Counted from the first letter of the stretch, positions 51,251-62,693 are shown. The stretch is DNA of 64,000 nucleotides from Paractinoplanes toevensis (GCF_018332695.1 NZ_BOQN01000024.1:30249-94248), one strand, 5' to 3'. A program made the numbers and translations. The notes: a model not told the origin generated them from the sequence alone.

Positions 51251-51894
51251 TGACGATCCGGGTGCTGATCGCCGATGACCAGGCGATGATCCGTGGCGGT
51301 CTGCGGCTGATCCTGGAGGACGAACCGGACATCACGGTCGTCGCCGAGGCGGCCGATGGGGTCGAGGCGATCGAGCAGGCCCGGCGCCTGCGGCCGGACG
51401 TCTGCCTGGTCGACATCCGAATGCCGCGGCTGGACGGCCTCGAGGTGACTCGCGCCCTGGCCGGCCCGGCCGTGCCGGACCCGCTGCGGGTCGTCGTGGT
51501 GACGACCTTCGACCTTGATGAGTACGTCTATGGCGCGCTGCGCGGCGGAGCGGCCGGCTTTCTGCTGAAGGACGCCGGCCCGGCTCTGCTGGTCGAGGCG
51601 GTCCGGGCCGCCCACAACGGCGACGCGCTGGTCTCGCCGTCGGTCACCGTGCGGCTGCTGCGCCACCTCACCGCGCCGCCCCGCGTGCCGGACAAGGCGA
51701 TCCGGACGCTGACCGACCGCGAGGTCGAGGTGGTGCGCGAGATCGCCCGGGGCCGCACCAACCTGGAGATCGGCGCCGAGCTGTTCATCTCGCTGAGCAC
51801 CGTGAAGAGCCACGTCTCGACGATCCAGACCAAGCTGACCCTGCGCAACCGCACCGAGATCGCGGTCTGGGCCTGGGAGAACCGGGTGGTTTAG
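51250..51894 (+). CDS. NarL/LuxR-type response regulator
   Basis: 214 aa. Receiver: MTIRVLIADDQAMIRGGLRLILEDE, Asp in VCLVDIRMPRLDGLEV (~54), VVVVTTFDLDEYVYGALRGGAAGFLLKDAG. LuxR HTH: LTDREVEVVREIARGRTNLEIGAELFISLSTVKSHVSTIQTKLTLRN. Cognate to the overlapping kinase; may control the divergent exporter genes through the inverted repeat at 49981-50005. Confidence 0.93.
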   Translation: MTIRVLIADDQAMIRGGLRLILEDEPDITVVAEAADGVEAIEQARRLRPDVCLVDIRMPRLDGLEVTRALAGPAVPDPLRVVVVTTFDLDEYVYGALRGGAAGFLLKDAGPALLVEAVRAAHNGDALVSPSVTVRLLRHLTAPPRVPDKAIRTLTDREVEVVREIARGRTNLEIGAELFISLSTVKSHVSTIQTKLTLRNRTEIAVWAWENRVV

Positions 51895-51901
51895 GGGCTG
51901 C

Positions 51902-51944
51902 CCTGCCGATCACGAGGGGCTGCGGCTCCGGCGTGATCGGCAGG
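51902..51944. terminator. 12-bp stem hairpin between convergent genes
   Basis: CCTGCCGATCAC (51902-51913) pairs with GTGATCGGCAGG (51933-51944); 19-nt loop. Probable bidirectional terminator between the response regulator and the DUF6986 gene. Confidence 0.65.
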
Positions 51945-51951
51945 ACCGGCC

Positions 51952-53082
51952 CTAAGCGAGTTTCTGCAGGTCGGAGCGGGGCAGGCCGGCGTCGGTGAGG
52001 GCGCCGCAGTCGAGGCCGCGCAGCAGGTAGCCGGCCAGGGCGCGGGCGGTGGCCGGCTCGTCGGCGATGCCGCTCTCCTGGCGGGAGAGATAGCGGTGCA
52101 GGCGGCCCACGGCGGCGTCGCGGCCGTCGCGGAAAAAGGCGTACGTCGCCGCGTAACGGGTGGGCAGCTGCGCCGGGTGGAGGTCCCAGCCCTGGTAGAA
52201 GCCGCGCTCCAGGGAACGGCGGACCAGGCGGTGGTGCAGCGCCCACGCCGCCTGGATCTCCTCGTCGGTGCCGACCGGGAGGATGTTGGTGGAGCCGTCG
52301 GAGAGGCGGACCCCGGTCTGCGCGGCGGCGGCCTGCATGACCGCCTTGGCGTAGTCGGCGGCCGGGTGCTCCATCGACTGGTAGGCGGCGGCCACCCCGG
52401 CGGCGGCGCTGTAGTCGTACGTTCCGTAGTGCAGGCCGGTGCAGCGGCCGCCGGCCGCCGTGATCAGCCGGGCGACCGTGGCGGTGCCGTCGGCGGCCAG
52501 GATCGCGGACGGCAGTTCGACCTGGATCTCGAAGGTCAGGGTGCCGGCCGCAAGGCCGTACGCCTTCTCCAGTTTCTCGCAGAGCGTGACCATCGCCGTG
52601 ACCTGGTCGGTGCCGCTCACCTTGGGCAGCGTGATCTCGACAGTGTCCTGGTAGGAGTCCAGGAACAGGTCCAGGGTGCGCAGCGCGCGGCGGCGGGTGG
52701 CCGCTTCGAGGGACTTGATCCGGATGCCGAGGAACGGCGGCACCGGGCCGGCGCGAAGGGTCTTGACCGCCCGGCGGACCGCCTCGTCCTCCTCGTCGTC
52801 CGAGCGGACGCCGTAGCCGTCCTCGAAGTCGACGCGCAGGTCCTCGATCGGCTCGCTCGCCAGTTTGGCCCGGATGTCGTCGGCGTCCCACGGGAAGTTC
52901 CTCATGGCGTCGAGCGCGACGGAACCCCACGATCGGAAGTCGTCCAGGCGGTCGGCCGGGATGTACACGGTGTGTACTGGCTGGCGGCCGGGGCGCTCCC
53001 CCGGGTAACGGGATTTCAGGAACGCATCGTGCTCGGCCAGCCGGACGTCCAGCTCCGTGTAGTCATTGTCGGACAGGCGCAT
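51952..53082 (-). CDS. DUF6986 (HpcH/HpaI aldolase-like) protein
   Basis: 376 aa. Looks like a TIM-barrel of the phosphoenolpyruvate-binding aldolase/citrate lyase beta type: LRVDFEDGYGVRSDDEEDEAV, PPFLGIRIKSLEA, TVEITLPKVSGTDQV, TLTFEIQVELPSAIL (acidic metal-binding residue region) and CTGLHYGTYDYSAAAG. It follows malate synthase by 3 bp. DUF6986 proteins are regularly found beside malate synthase in actinomycetes; a C-C lyase acting on a glyoxylate-related acid is an attractive but unproven role. Confidence 0.83.
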   Translation of the reverse strand: MRLSDNDYTELDVRLAEHDAFLKSRYPGERPGRQPVHTVYIPADRLDDFRSWGSVALDAMRNFPWDADDIRAKLASEPIEDLRVDFEDGYGVRSDDEEDEAVRRAVKTLRAGPVPPFLGIRIKSLEAATRRRALRTLDLFLDSYQDTVEITLPKVSGTDQVTAMVTLCEKLEKAYGLAAGTLTFEIQVELPSAILAADGTATVARLITAAGGRCTGLHYGTYDYSAAAGVAAAYQSMEHPAADYAKAVMQAAAAQTGVRLSDGSTNILPVGTDEEIQAAWALHHRLVRRSLERGFYQGWDLHPAQLPTRYAATYAFFRDGRDAAVGRLHRYLSRQESGIADEPATARALAGYLLRGLDCGALTDAGLPRSDLQKLA

Positions 53083-53085
53083 CGC

Positions 53086-54633
53086 TCAGTCGATCGAGTC
53101 GTAGGCGGCGGTGGTGAGGAAGTCGGCGAAGTCGTCGGCCAGGGCAACGCGCTCGAAGAGCTTGCGGGCGTCGTCGAAGCGGCTGGACGCCCACGCCTCG
53201 TCGCCGATCGCCTTGCGGATCGTGACCAGTTCCTCGTCCTCGATCCGGCCGACCAGCTCGGCGGTGATCGACGTGCCGTCGGGCAGGCGGACGTCGTTGT
53301 GGATCCACTGCCAGACCTGGGAGCGGGAGATCTCGGCGGTGGCCGCGTCCTCCATCAGGTTGTTGATCGCGACCGCGCCGTTGCCGCGCAGCCACGCCTC
53401 CAGGTACTGCAGCGCCACCGACACGTTGCCGCGCAGGCCGGCCTCGGTGACCTGGGCGCCGGTCGACGACACGTCGAGCAGCTGAGCGGCGGTCACCGTG
53501 ACGTCGGGACGCTGCTTGGCCAGCTGGTTGGGCTGGTCACCCAGCACGCGGTCGAAGATCTCCTGGCACACCGGCACCAGGTCGGGGTGGGCCACCCAGG
53601 AACCGTCGAAGCCGTCGCCGGCCTCGCGGTCCTTGTCCTCGCGGACCTTCGCGAGAGCCACCTCGTTGACCTTCGGGTCGCGACGGCTCGGGATGAAGGC
53701 GGCCATGCCGCCCATGGCGAAGGCGCCGCGGCGGTGACAGGTGGAAACCAGCAGTTCGGTGTACGCCCGCATGAACGGTGCCGTCATCGTGACCGACGCC
53801 CGGTCGGGGAGGATCATGCTCGGGTTGTCGCGGAAGTACTTGATGATGCTGAACAGGTAGTCCCAGCGACCGGCGTTCAGCCCGGAGATGTGGTCGCGGA
53901 GCACATAGAGGATCTCCTCCATCTCGAACGCGGCCGGGATCGTCTCGATCAACACGGTGGCTCGGATGGTGCCGTGCGGAATTCCCAAAACCTCTTGGGC
54001 GTACGTGAAGACGTCGTTCCACAGAGCCGCCTCCTTGTGCGACTCCATTTTCGGCAGGTAGAAGTACGGGCCGCTGCCCCGCTCGAGCAACTCCTTCGCG
54101 TTGTGGAAGAAGTAGAGGCCGAAGTCGACGAGAGCGCCGACCGCCGGCTCGTCGTCGACCGGCAGGTGCCGCTCGTCGAGGTGCCAGCCGCGGGGGCGCA
54201 TCACGATCGTCGGGTACGGCCCCTCGCCGAGCGAATACGTCTTCTGCGGGGTCTCCAGGGTGATCGTGCGGCGGATCGCGTCGTACAGGTTCTGCTGGCC
54301 GTCGACCACGTTCTGCCAGTGCGGGGTGTTCGCGTCCTCCAGGTCGGCCAGCCACACCTTGGCACCCGAGTTGAGCGCGTTGATGGTCATCTTGCGCTCG
54401 GTGGGACCGGTGATCTCGACCCGGCGGTCGGTCAGGTCGGCCGGGGCCGGCGGCGCCTGCCACTCGGCGGCGCGGATGTCGGCGGTCTCGGCCAGGAAGC
54501 CCAGCGACGCACCGGAGGCGATCTCGGCACGGCGGGCGGCACGGGCGGCGAGCAGTTCGTTGCGGCGGGGCCGGAAACGACGGTTCAGATCCGCGACGAA
54601 CGCCACGGCCTCGTCGGACAGGATCTCGATCAT
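53086..54633 (-). CDS. aceB: malate synthase A
   Basis: 515 aa. Condenses glyoxylate with acetyl-CoA to malate. Diagnostic sequence: [100 protein letters not shown] (Arg, Glu and Asp active-site positions) and [19 protein letters not shown]. Standard length for the A type. No isocitrate lyase is in the window; the urate/allantoin genes around it suggest a role in glyoxylate use from purines. Confidence 0.96.
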   Translation of the reverse strand: MIEILSDEAVAFVADLNRRFRPRRNELLAARAARRAEIASGASLGFLAETADIRAAEWQAPPAPADLTDRRVEITGPTERKMTINALNSGAKVWLADLEDANTPHWQNVVDGQQNLYDAIRRTITLETPQKTYSLGEGPYPTIVMRPRGWHLDERHLPVDDEPAVGALVDFGLYFFHNAKELLERGSGPYFYLPKMESHKEAALWNDVFTYAQEVLGIPHGTIRATVLIETIPAAFEMEEILYVLRDHISGLNAGRWDYLFSIIKYFRDNPSMILPDRASVTMTAPFMRAYTELLVSTCHRRGAFAMGGMAAFIPSRRDPKVNEVALAKVREDKDREAGDGFDGSWVAHPDLVPVCQEIFDRVLGDQPNQLAKQRPDVTVTAAQLLDVSSTGAQVTEAGLRGNVSVALQYLEAWLRGNGAVAINNLMEDAATAEISRSQVWQWIHNDVRLPDGTSITAELVGRIEDEELVTIRKAIGDEAWASSRFDDARKLFERVALADDFADFLTTAAYDSID

Positions 54634-54790
54634 GGCGTCGGCTCCTCTCGGTGCGATTACTCCCTCGTACCGTAGTGGAGCCCAGGCCCGCCGTCAGCGC
54701 TGAACTAGATCACAGCCGCTACCGGGCGCCGCTCCCCCGCCGCGATCTTGGAGAGTTCCCGCACGCCGGGAGCACTGAATCGACACGCTC

Positions 54791-54890
54791 GCCGGGACCC
54801 GGGCCGCCGGGACGCGGGCCGCCGGGACGCGGGCCGCCGGGACGCAGGCCGCCGGGACGCAGGCCGCCGGGACGCAGGCCGCCGGGACGA
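54791..54890. repeat. 15-bp GC-rich minisatellite, about seven copies
   Basis: GCCGGGAC begins units at 54791, 54806, 54821, 54836, 54851, 54866 and 54881. Two subtypes differ in the middle (GCGGGCC and GCAGGCC), arranged as blocks. Intergenic, about 160 bp upstream of the aceB start. Strand slippage or a structured leader could both be involved. Confidence 0.95.
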
Positions 54891-54999
54891 GAAGGCGGCG
54901 GGGCGGGGAGGTGCGGGCGCGGCGGGGACGTCTGGCCACGCCCGCACCTCGGGGAGTAAGGATCTGAGGATCTCCCCGCGCGAAAGGCGCGCTACGACC

Positions 55000-55028
55000 C
55001 TGCCGCCCGCGATGATCGCGGGCGGCAG
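55000..55028 (-). terminator. 13-bp stem hairpin after the DUF1996 gene
   Basis: CTGCCGCCCGCGA (55000-55012) pairs with 55016-55028 around TGA. Lies 54 bp past the DUF1996 stop; no T-run. Confidence 0.6.
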
Positions 55029-55082
55029 CCGCCGGAGGCGGGGTTCGTGCTAGTGCGTTTGTCGGGCTTTATCGGCGTACGG

Positions 55083-56549
55083 TTAGAAAGTTCCGTCGGT
55101 GTTGCACTTTGCCTTTTGGACGATGCAGTCCTTGACGCGGTGTCCGAGGGCGGCGTTCTCCCAGGCGAAGAACGCGTCGCCGTGCATGGAGCTGGCGTTG
55201 CCGGAGGCCAGTTTGAAGCCGGCGGTCGTGCCGGACGTCGGGTAGCCGATCACGAAGGACAGGCTCGGGATCGCGACCGGGTATTTGCCGCTGCACTTGC
55301 CGCTTCCGTCGGCCGGGCCCACGTGTGACTTGTGGTCGGGGCTGTCCAGGTGGACGCCGTCCCAGCAGTCGGGGAAGGTCAGCTGGAAGGTCAGCTCGGC
55401 GGTTTTCGCGCAGACCGGCCAGTTGCCGTCGGCGCTGCGGCCGATCTCGCCGCCGGCGCCGGCGCACCAGAACTGGCCGGGAGCGCCCTTGGGGGTGTCG
55501 ACCTGGCGTTTCGCGTCGCCGACGATCATGCGGAAGCCCTGCGGGAACGGGACCGTCTTGGTGGTGTCGGCCAGCCGGCTGCCGTAGTAGACGGTGACGC
55601 CGTGCGGCTCGACGGCCTGGCCGTTCTCGTAGAGCGTGGGGATCCAGTAGGCCGAGTGGTCGTCGAGCGGCTTACAGCTGGAACCGGTGTTCTTGAGCAG
55701 GGTGTCCGTCGTGGTGGCGGCATCCGTGATGTCGTTGCCCAGGAACGAGTGCATGTGCGAGGCGCCGGGCAGGTTGGGGAAGACGATCGGGTCGTCGGTC
55801 TTCGAGTGGCTCACCGTGCAGGCGGCGTTGAACTCGGCCACGCGGACCGGGTTGTTGGTGATCGGCCGGAAGGCCATCGCGTTGAACTCGGCCAGCTGGG
55901 CCGCCCATTTCGCCGGATCGACGTCCACCCAGCCGGCTCCGGTCGATCCGGTCGGCGCGACTGTCGCCGGGGTCGTCGCGGGCGTGGTCGGACTCGTCGT
56001 CGCGGGCGTGGTGGGGGTGGCCGTCGTGCCGCCGAGCGTGAACCAGTTGAGGTTCACGAAGTCCGATTTTTGCGGGCTTTTCATGACCGCTACCAGCGTC
56101 TGGCTGCCGGTCGGCGGGGTCTTGATCGTGGCGGTCTTCGTGTCCCACTTCTGCCAGCCGCCGGTCTTCGTCACCGGGAAGGACGCCAGCAGCGTGCCCG
56201 TCGTGGTGCCGAGACGCAGCTCGATCGTGCCGCCGGCCGTGCTGTCCGAGGCGATCCGGGCCTCGACGGTCGCGCCGATCGTGACGTTGTCGTAGCGCAG
56301 CCAGTCGCCGCTCGCCAGCCAGCCGACGTTCTTGCCGCCGTCGGCGTCGCCGGTGTTCTCGGTCTGCGCGCCGGACTGGGCGGAGTAGGCCTCCGCCTGC
56401 AACCGGCCGGGCACCACGGTCTCGGCGGCGTCGGCGTTGGCGATGTAGAAGCCGCTGGCACCCAGGGCCACGGCCACCGCCGAAGCGGCGATGACCCGGG
56501 TGCGTGCGCGGTGGTTGCGCGGGGGTGCGTGGAGAGGTTCGGTCCGCAT
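55083..56549 (-). CDS. secreted protein: CBM6-like domain, Thr/Pro linker, DUF1996
   Basis: 488 aa. Signal peptide: RNHRARTRVIAASAVAVALGAS..., likely cut after NADA-AET. Residues ~42-172 form a CBM6-type carbohydrate-binding sandwich (RLQAEAYSAQSGAQTENTGDADGGKNVGWLASGDWLRYDNV, NLNWFTLGG). A Thr/Pro linker (~175-205) joins DUF1996, visible as FNAACTVSHSKTDDPIVFPNLPGASHMHSFLGN, YWIPTLYENGQAVEPHGVTVYYG and CWDGVHLDSPDHKSHV. DUF1996 occurs in fungal and actinobacterial secreted proteins; its chemistry is unknown. Conserved His residues (HMHSF) look metal-binding. Confidence 0.88.
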   Translation of the reverse strand: MRTEPLHAPPRNHRARTRVIAASAVAVALGASGFYIANADAAETVVPGRLQAEAYSAQSGAQTENTGDADGGKNVGWLASGDWLRYDNVTIGATVEARIASDSTAGGTIELRLGTTTGTLLASFPVTKTGGWQKWDTKTATIKTPPTGSQTLVAVMKSPQKSDFVNLNWFTLGGTTATPTTPATTSPTTPATTPATVAPTGSTGAGWVDVDPAKWAAQLAEFNAMAFRPITNNPVRVAEFNAACTVSHSKTDDPIVFPNLPGASHMHSFLGNDITDAATTTDTLLKNTGSSCKPLDDHSAYWIPTLYENGQAVEPHGVTVYYGSRLADTTKTVPFPQGFRMIVGDAKRQVDTPKGAPGQFWCAGAGGEIGRSADGNWPVCAKTAELTFQLTFPDCWDGVHLDSPDHKSHVGPADGSGKCSGKYPVAIPSLSFVIGYPTSGTTAGFKLASGNASSMHGDAFFAWENAALGHRVKDCIVQKAKCNTDGTF

Positions 56550-56584
56550 TGTTCTCTACCCTTTTCGATGACCGAGGGGGCTCG

Positions 56585-56700
56585 ATTCATAAGGGAGTAT
56601 GCCGAGGTAGAGGGCTTGTTTCAACGCGTGGAGAAAGACTTATGAATAACGCTTTTTGTCGCCGCAGGTGGCCGCGTTTTCCATTCTGAATAACGCTTTT
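56585..56700. promoter_or_regulatory. AT-rich control region with repeated TGAAT motifs
   Basis: ATTCATAAG (56585-56593) faces its inverted copy CTTATGAAT (56639-56647), and TGAATAACGCTTTT occurs twice in direct orientation (56643-56656, 56687-56700, 44 bp apart). All lie upstream of the secreted CBM-DUF1996 gene and downstream of the 8-oxoguanine deaminase gene; probable binding sites for a regulator of the secreted protein. Confidence 0.6.
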
Positions 56701-56725
56701 CCGGGTGCTCGGCCTTAAATTTTTC

Positions 56726-58075
56726 TTAAGTCTGGAGAAGGCGGCGGTGGGCTCGCCGCGCCGCGCGGGTCAGCGTCTCGGCGTCGGCGTGGACCAGCTG
56801 CGCACGCTCGACGATGGGGTTGCCACCGACCAGGGACAGCTCGACCGGGGCGGGCGGGCCGAAGACCAGGGCCGCGCGCTTGTCGTCGATGCCGTCGTGG
56901 CCCAGGCCGTCGAGACGCCACAGGACCAGGTCGGCCAGCTTGCCCGGTTCGAGGGAGCCCAGGTCGGCGTCGCGGCCCAGGCAACGGGCGCCACCGATGG
57001 TGCCCAGCCGCAGCGCCTCGGCGGCGGTCAGCGCGGCCGGGCCGCCGCGCAACCGGGCCGTGTAGAGCGCCTGCCGCAGCTCGGCGCCCAGGTGGGAGAC
57101 CTCCTGCGAGGCGGCGCCGTCGACGCCGAGGCCGACCGGGACGCGATGGTCGAGCAACTCGCGCACCCGGGCGCTGCCGGCCCCGAGCCGCGCGTTGGAG
57201 CTCGGGCAGTGCGCCACGCCGGTGCCGGTCGCGCCGAGCTTGGTGATCGCCGAGTCGTCGAGGTGGACGCCGTGGGCCAGCCACACGTCGTCGCCGAGCC
57301 AGCCGAGGCGCTCCGCGTACTCCACCGGGGTGCAGCCGAAACGCTCCTGGCAGAAGTCTTCCTCGTCGTCGGTCTCGGCCAGGTGGGTGTGCAGGCGGAC
57401 GCCCTTGCGGCGGGCCAGGACGGCGGCCTCGCTCATCAGTTTCTGGGTGACCGAGAACGGCGAGCAGGGCGCCACCGCGATCTGCAGCATCGCGCCGGGC
57501 GACGGGTCGTGCCAGCGGTCGATCGCCGCCTCGGTGGCCGCGAGGGCCTCGTCGATGTCCTCGACGACGTTGTCGGGCGGGAGGCCGCCGTCCTTCCGGC
57601 TCAGGTCCATCGAACCGCGGGTCGGGTGGAAGCGGACGCCGATCTGCCGGGCCGCCTCGATCTCGGCCTCGAGGACGTCGCCGCCGTCGCGCGGGAAGAC
57701 GTAGTGGTGGTCCATGCTGGTCGTGCAGCCGGCCAGGGCCAGCCAGCCCAGCCCGGCGCCCGCCGCGGCGCCGACGATCTCGGCGTCGAGCCGGCCCCAG
57801 ATCGGGTAGAGCGTGGTCAGCCAGCCGAACAGGGTCTCGTCGAGGGCCAGCCCGCGGGTCACCCACTGGTAGAGGTGGTGGTGGGTGTTGACCAGCCCGG
57901 GCGTGACCAGGCAGCCGGCGCCGTCGACCCGCCGCACCGAACCGTGGTAGCGGCCCGCGTGCCCGGAGCCGACCGCGACGATCCGGCCGTCGTCGCCGAC
58001 CACCACGTGCCCGTCGGGGTGGTAGGTGTCGTTCGCGTCGACGGTGGCGACCGCGGCGTTCTCAATGATGATCAC
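56726..58075 (-). CDS. 8-oxoguanine deaminase
   Basis: 449 aa, GTG 58075 overlapping the uricase stop (GTGA). Deaminates 8-oxoguanine to urate. Amidohydrolase motifs: TPGLVNTHHHLYQWVTRGLALDETLFGWLTTLYPIW, where THHHLYQ..TR and the WLTTLYP loop are characteristic of this enzyme, VRLHTHLAETDDEEDFC and WLAHGVHLDDSAI, HCPSSNARLGAG, LGVDGAASQE. Last gene of a four-gene urate cluster; it feeds urate directly to the adjacent uricase. Confidence 0.93.
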   Translation of the reverse strand: MIIIENAAVATVDANDTYHPDGHVVVGDDGRIVAVGSGHAGRYHGSVRRVDGAGCLVTPGLVNTHHHLYQWVTRGLALDETLFGWLTTLYPIWGRLDAEIVGAAAGAGLGWLALAGCTTSMDHHYVFPRDGGDVLEAEIEAARQIGVRFHPTRGSMDLSRKDGGLPPDNVVEDIDEALAATEAAIDRWHDPSPGAMLQIAVAPCSPFSVTQKLMSEAAVLARRKGVRLHTHLAETDDEEDFCQERFGCTPVEYAERLGWLGDDVWLAHGVHLDDSAITKLGATGTGVAHCPSSNARLGAGSARVRELLDHRVPVGLGVDGAASQEVSHLGAELRQALYTARLRGGPAALTAAEALRLGTIGGARCLGRDADLGSLEPGKLADLVLWRLDGLGHDGIDDKRAALVFGPPAPVELSLVGGNPIVERAQLVHADAETLTRAARRAHRRLLQT

Positions 58076-58932
58076 GAATACCACTCCGCGGCGGCCGGGG
58101 GCGCGTCGTCGCGGGTGACCGTGCCCTCGATCAGGCCGTAGGGCCGGTCACCGGCGATGAACACCTCGTTGTCGTTGGCGAGGTCGAACGGGGACAGGTC
58201 GACCAGGTAGTGGTGCTTGTTGGGCAGCGCCAGCCGCACCTCGGCGATCTCCGGCCGCTGGGACAGCACGTGGCTGCCCATCGAGAACAGCGTCTGCTGC
58301 AGCGAACTGCTGTAGGTGTTCACGAACGCGCTGGTCAGGGCGTCGAGGGCAGCCGCGTAGGACTTCGCGAAGTCACCGCTCGCGGACAGGTGCCGCCAGC
58401 GGGCGTCGACCGCGGTGGCCAGGATGCGGTCGGTGGTCTCGGGCAGCGTGGTGTATTCGTCGCGGGGGAAACCGCGGAACTCCGACGCCGTCGAGTTGAG
58501 CAGCACCAGGCCGGTGACGCCGGAGACGACCTGCTCGAACTCGTCGGTCACCAGCACCGAGGCCAGCCGGGTGTGATCGCCCTTGCGCGCGAACGAGTGC
58601 GGGCCGAGCCGCTGCCAGCCGAACGACTCGATGCTCACCCGGGCCGCTTTCACCTGCGGCTGGGTGGCCACGAAATGGCGGGCCAGCAGCAGGCCGAACT
58701 CCTCGGGCTCGCCGACGCCGTGTTTCTTGGCGAACGCGTACACCGTGTTCTTCATCGTGTCGGTCGGCAGCACGCCGGCGTTGTCGCCGGTCAGGTGGGT
58801 GGCGGCCAGGTCGCCGGAGAGCGCGACACTCACGTTGAGGTCGACCAGCGCATGGGTGTCGCCGTCGCGGGACACGCGCACCAGCCGCGTCTCCGCCTTG
58901 CCGTAGCGATTGGGTCCGAGCACGATCGCCAC
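58072..58932 (-). CDS. urate oxidase (uricase)
   Basis: 286 aa from GTG 58932 (VAIVLGPNRYGKAETRLVRV). Cofactor-free oxidase giving 5-hydroxyisourate. Landmarks: GKAETR (catalytic Lys), LPTDTMKNTVYAFAKKHGV (catalytic Thr), FATQPQV-like RHFVATQPQVKAARVSIESFGW, LVLLNSTASEFRGFPRDEYTTLPET and NKHHYLVDLSPFDLANDNEVFI near the end. Complete two-domain T-fold. Confidence 0.95.
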   Translation of the reverse strand: MAIVLGPNRYGKAETRLVRVSRDGDTHALVDLNVSVALSGDLAATHLTGDNAGVLPTDTMKNTVYAFAKKHGVGEPEEFGLLLARHFVATQPQVKAARVSIESFGWQRLGPHSFARKGDHTRLASVLVTDEFEQVVSGVTGLVLLNSTASEFRGFPRDEYTTLPETTDRILATAVDARWRHLSASGDFAKSYAAALDALTSAFVNTYSSSLQQTLFSMGSHVLSQRPEIAEVRLALPNKHHYLVDLSPFDLANDNEVFIAGDRPYGLIEGTVTRDDAPPAAAEWYS

Positions 58933-58936
58933 GGCG

Positions 58937-59299
58937 TCAGCTCCCTCGGTAGGTGGTGTAGCCGTAACGGCTGAGCAGCAACGGAACGTGATAGTGCCGC
59001 TCCGGGTCGCGGACGTGGAACGCGATGGTGACCTCCGGGAAGAAGCCCTCGTCGCCCAGGTAGGGCTCCACCCAGAAGAACAGGCGATAACCGCCGGCCT
59101 GCCACTCGTGCAGCGGCACGCGGTAACGCAGGCGGCCGTCGGCGTCGGTGCGCCCCTCGGCGATCGTGCGCCAGCCCTCGGAGTCGCGGCGCTCGAGCCG
59201 GACGTAGACGTCGCGGGCCGGATCACCGGTCGTCGTGTCGAGGATGTGCGTCGAGATCTTGGCGTGGAACTCGGGCTCCGTGCCGTCATCCGAGGGCAT
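58937..59299 (-). CDS. 5-hydroxyisourate hydrolase (transthyretin-like)
   Basis: 120 aa. HAKISTHILDTTTGDPARDVYVRLERRD at the start and the signature C-terminus HYHVPLLLSRYGYTTYRGS; the terminal YRGS separates the enzyme from transthyretin hormone carriers. It hydrolyses the uricase product. Overlaps uraD by 14 bp and lies 4 bp before uricase. Confidence 0.96.
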   Translation of the reverse strand: MPSDDGTEPEFHAKISTHILDTTTGDPARDVYVRLERRDSEGWRTIAEGRTDADGRLRYRVPLHEWQAGGYRLFFWVEPYLGDEGFFPEVTIAFHVRDPERHYHVPLLLSRYGYTTYRGS

Positions 59300-59795
59300 C
59301 GAGCACCCGCTCCAGCCGCAGCAGCGCGATCTTGCGCAACTCGTCCTGCACGATGACCTGCTCGGTCTCCTCGTCGTTGGTCAGCCGCTCCTGCGCGGCC
59401 GCCAGGATCTCCTCCTGCGTGCGGCCGCTCGCGAAGATCAGGAACACGTGGCCGAACCGCTCCTCGTAGGCCCGGTTGGCGTCGATCAGCGCGGACTTGG
59501 TCAACTCGTCGGCACTCTGCGCCGCCGCCGACTGTTCCCGCCGCGACCAGGACGCCTCCTTCGAATCACCGGCCGCCCGCTCCCCGATCCGCGGGTGCGC
59601 CGACAGCCCCACCCGCACCTCGGCCCAACTCAGGTCGCGCGCCGCCGCGTCGGCCGCCGAGATGATCTCGAGTCGCTCGCGGTAGGGCCGTTTCGCCGCC
59701 ACCGCCGCGCCCCACCCGGGCGCCGCGCAGCAGGCGAGAAGGTCTTCCTCGAGGCGTGCGGCCGGCAGAGCGTTGAAAACCTCGACCGCATCCAT
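59286..59795 (-). CDS. OHCU decarboxylase
   Basis: 169 aa, ATG 59795 after GGAGGGGG. Decarboxylates 2-oxo-4-hydroxy-4-carboxy-5-ureidoimidazoline to S-allantoin. VFNALPAARLEEDLLACCAAPGW, VGLSAHPRIGERAAGD (with active-site His), SRREQSAAAQSADE and YEERFGHVFLIFASGRTQEEIL are diagnostic. First gene of the urate operon, divergent from hrpB. Confidence 0.96.
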   Translation of the reverse strand: MDAVEVFNALPAARLEEDLLACCAAPGWGAAVAAKRPYRERLEIISAADAAARDLSWAEVRVGLSAHPRIGERAAGDSKEASWSRREQSAAAQSADELTKSALIDANRAYEERFGHVFLIFASGRTQEEILAAAQERLTNDEETEQVIVQDELRKIALLRLERVLDALG

Positions 59796-59920
59796 CTCCG
59801 ACCCCCTCCTGGTGTCGATCAGTCAAGCAGGCCCGGTCGTGCGAGTGCAGACCTTTGCGCGGGAATTCACAAACGCGTCCCTGGCCGCAACACGCCGTGA
59901 GTCTGCGTCACCATGGTCCC

Positions 59921-62626
<2,706 letters not shown>

Positions 62627-62637
62627 CCCAGCGCAAG

Positions 62638-62693
62638 CGGTCCAGCGCCGGCCGAGCGGCACGACCGGTCCAGCGCCGGCTGAGCGGCACGAC
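62638..62693. repeat. two tandem 28-bp copies between hrpB and the CDF gene
   Basis: Copy 1 at 62638-62665 and copy 2 at 62666-62693, one C/T difference. Gene-free 129-bp gap between convergent genes; also rich in GCCGGC inverted pieces that could end transcription. Confidence 0.9.

Larger units (their letters stand above)
54634..55082. other. gene-free region upstream of aceB, with minisatellite and hairpins
   Basis: 449 bp without a credible gene. It contains the aceB upstream region, a 15-bp tandem array (54791-54890) and a perfect 13-bp stem hairpin (55000-55012/55016-55028, TGA loop) just past the end of the DUF1996 gene. Open frames here are low-complexity translations of the array. 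Confidence 0.8.

Noticed and set aside
52096..54675. Long plus-strand open frame (859 codons) opposite DUF6986 and aceB
   Set aside because: Shadow of two conserved enzymes; no motif in the translation.
54651..55053. Several 80-100 codon frames with repeated RRDAG/PGRRP-like units
   Set aside because: They are translations of the 15-bp minisatellite in different frames; none has a ribosome site or normal codon use.
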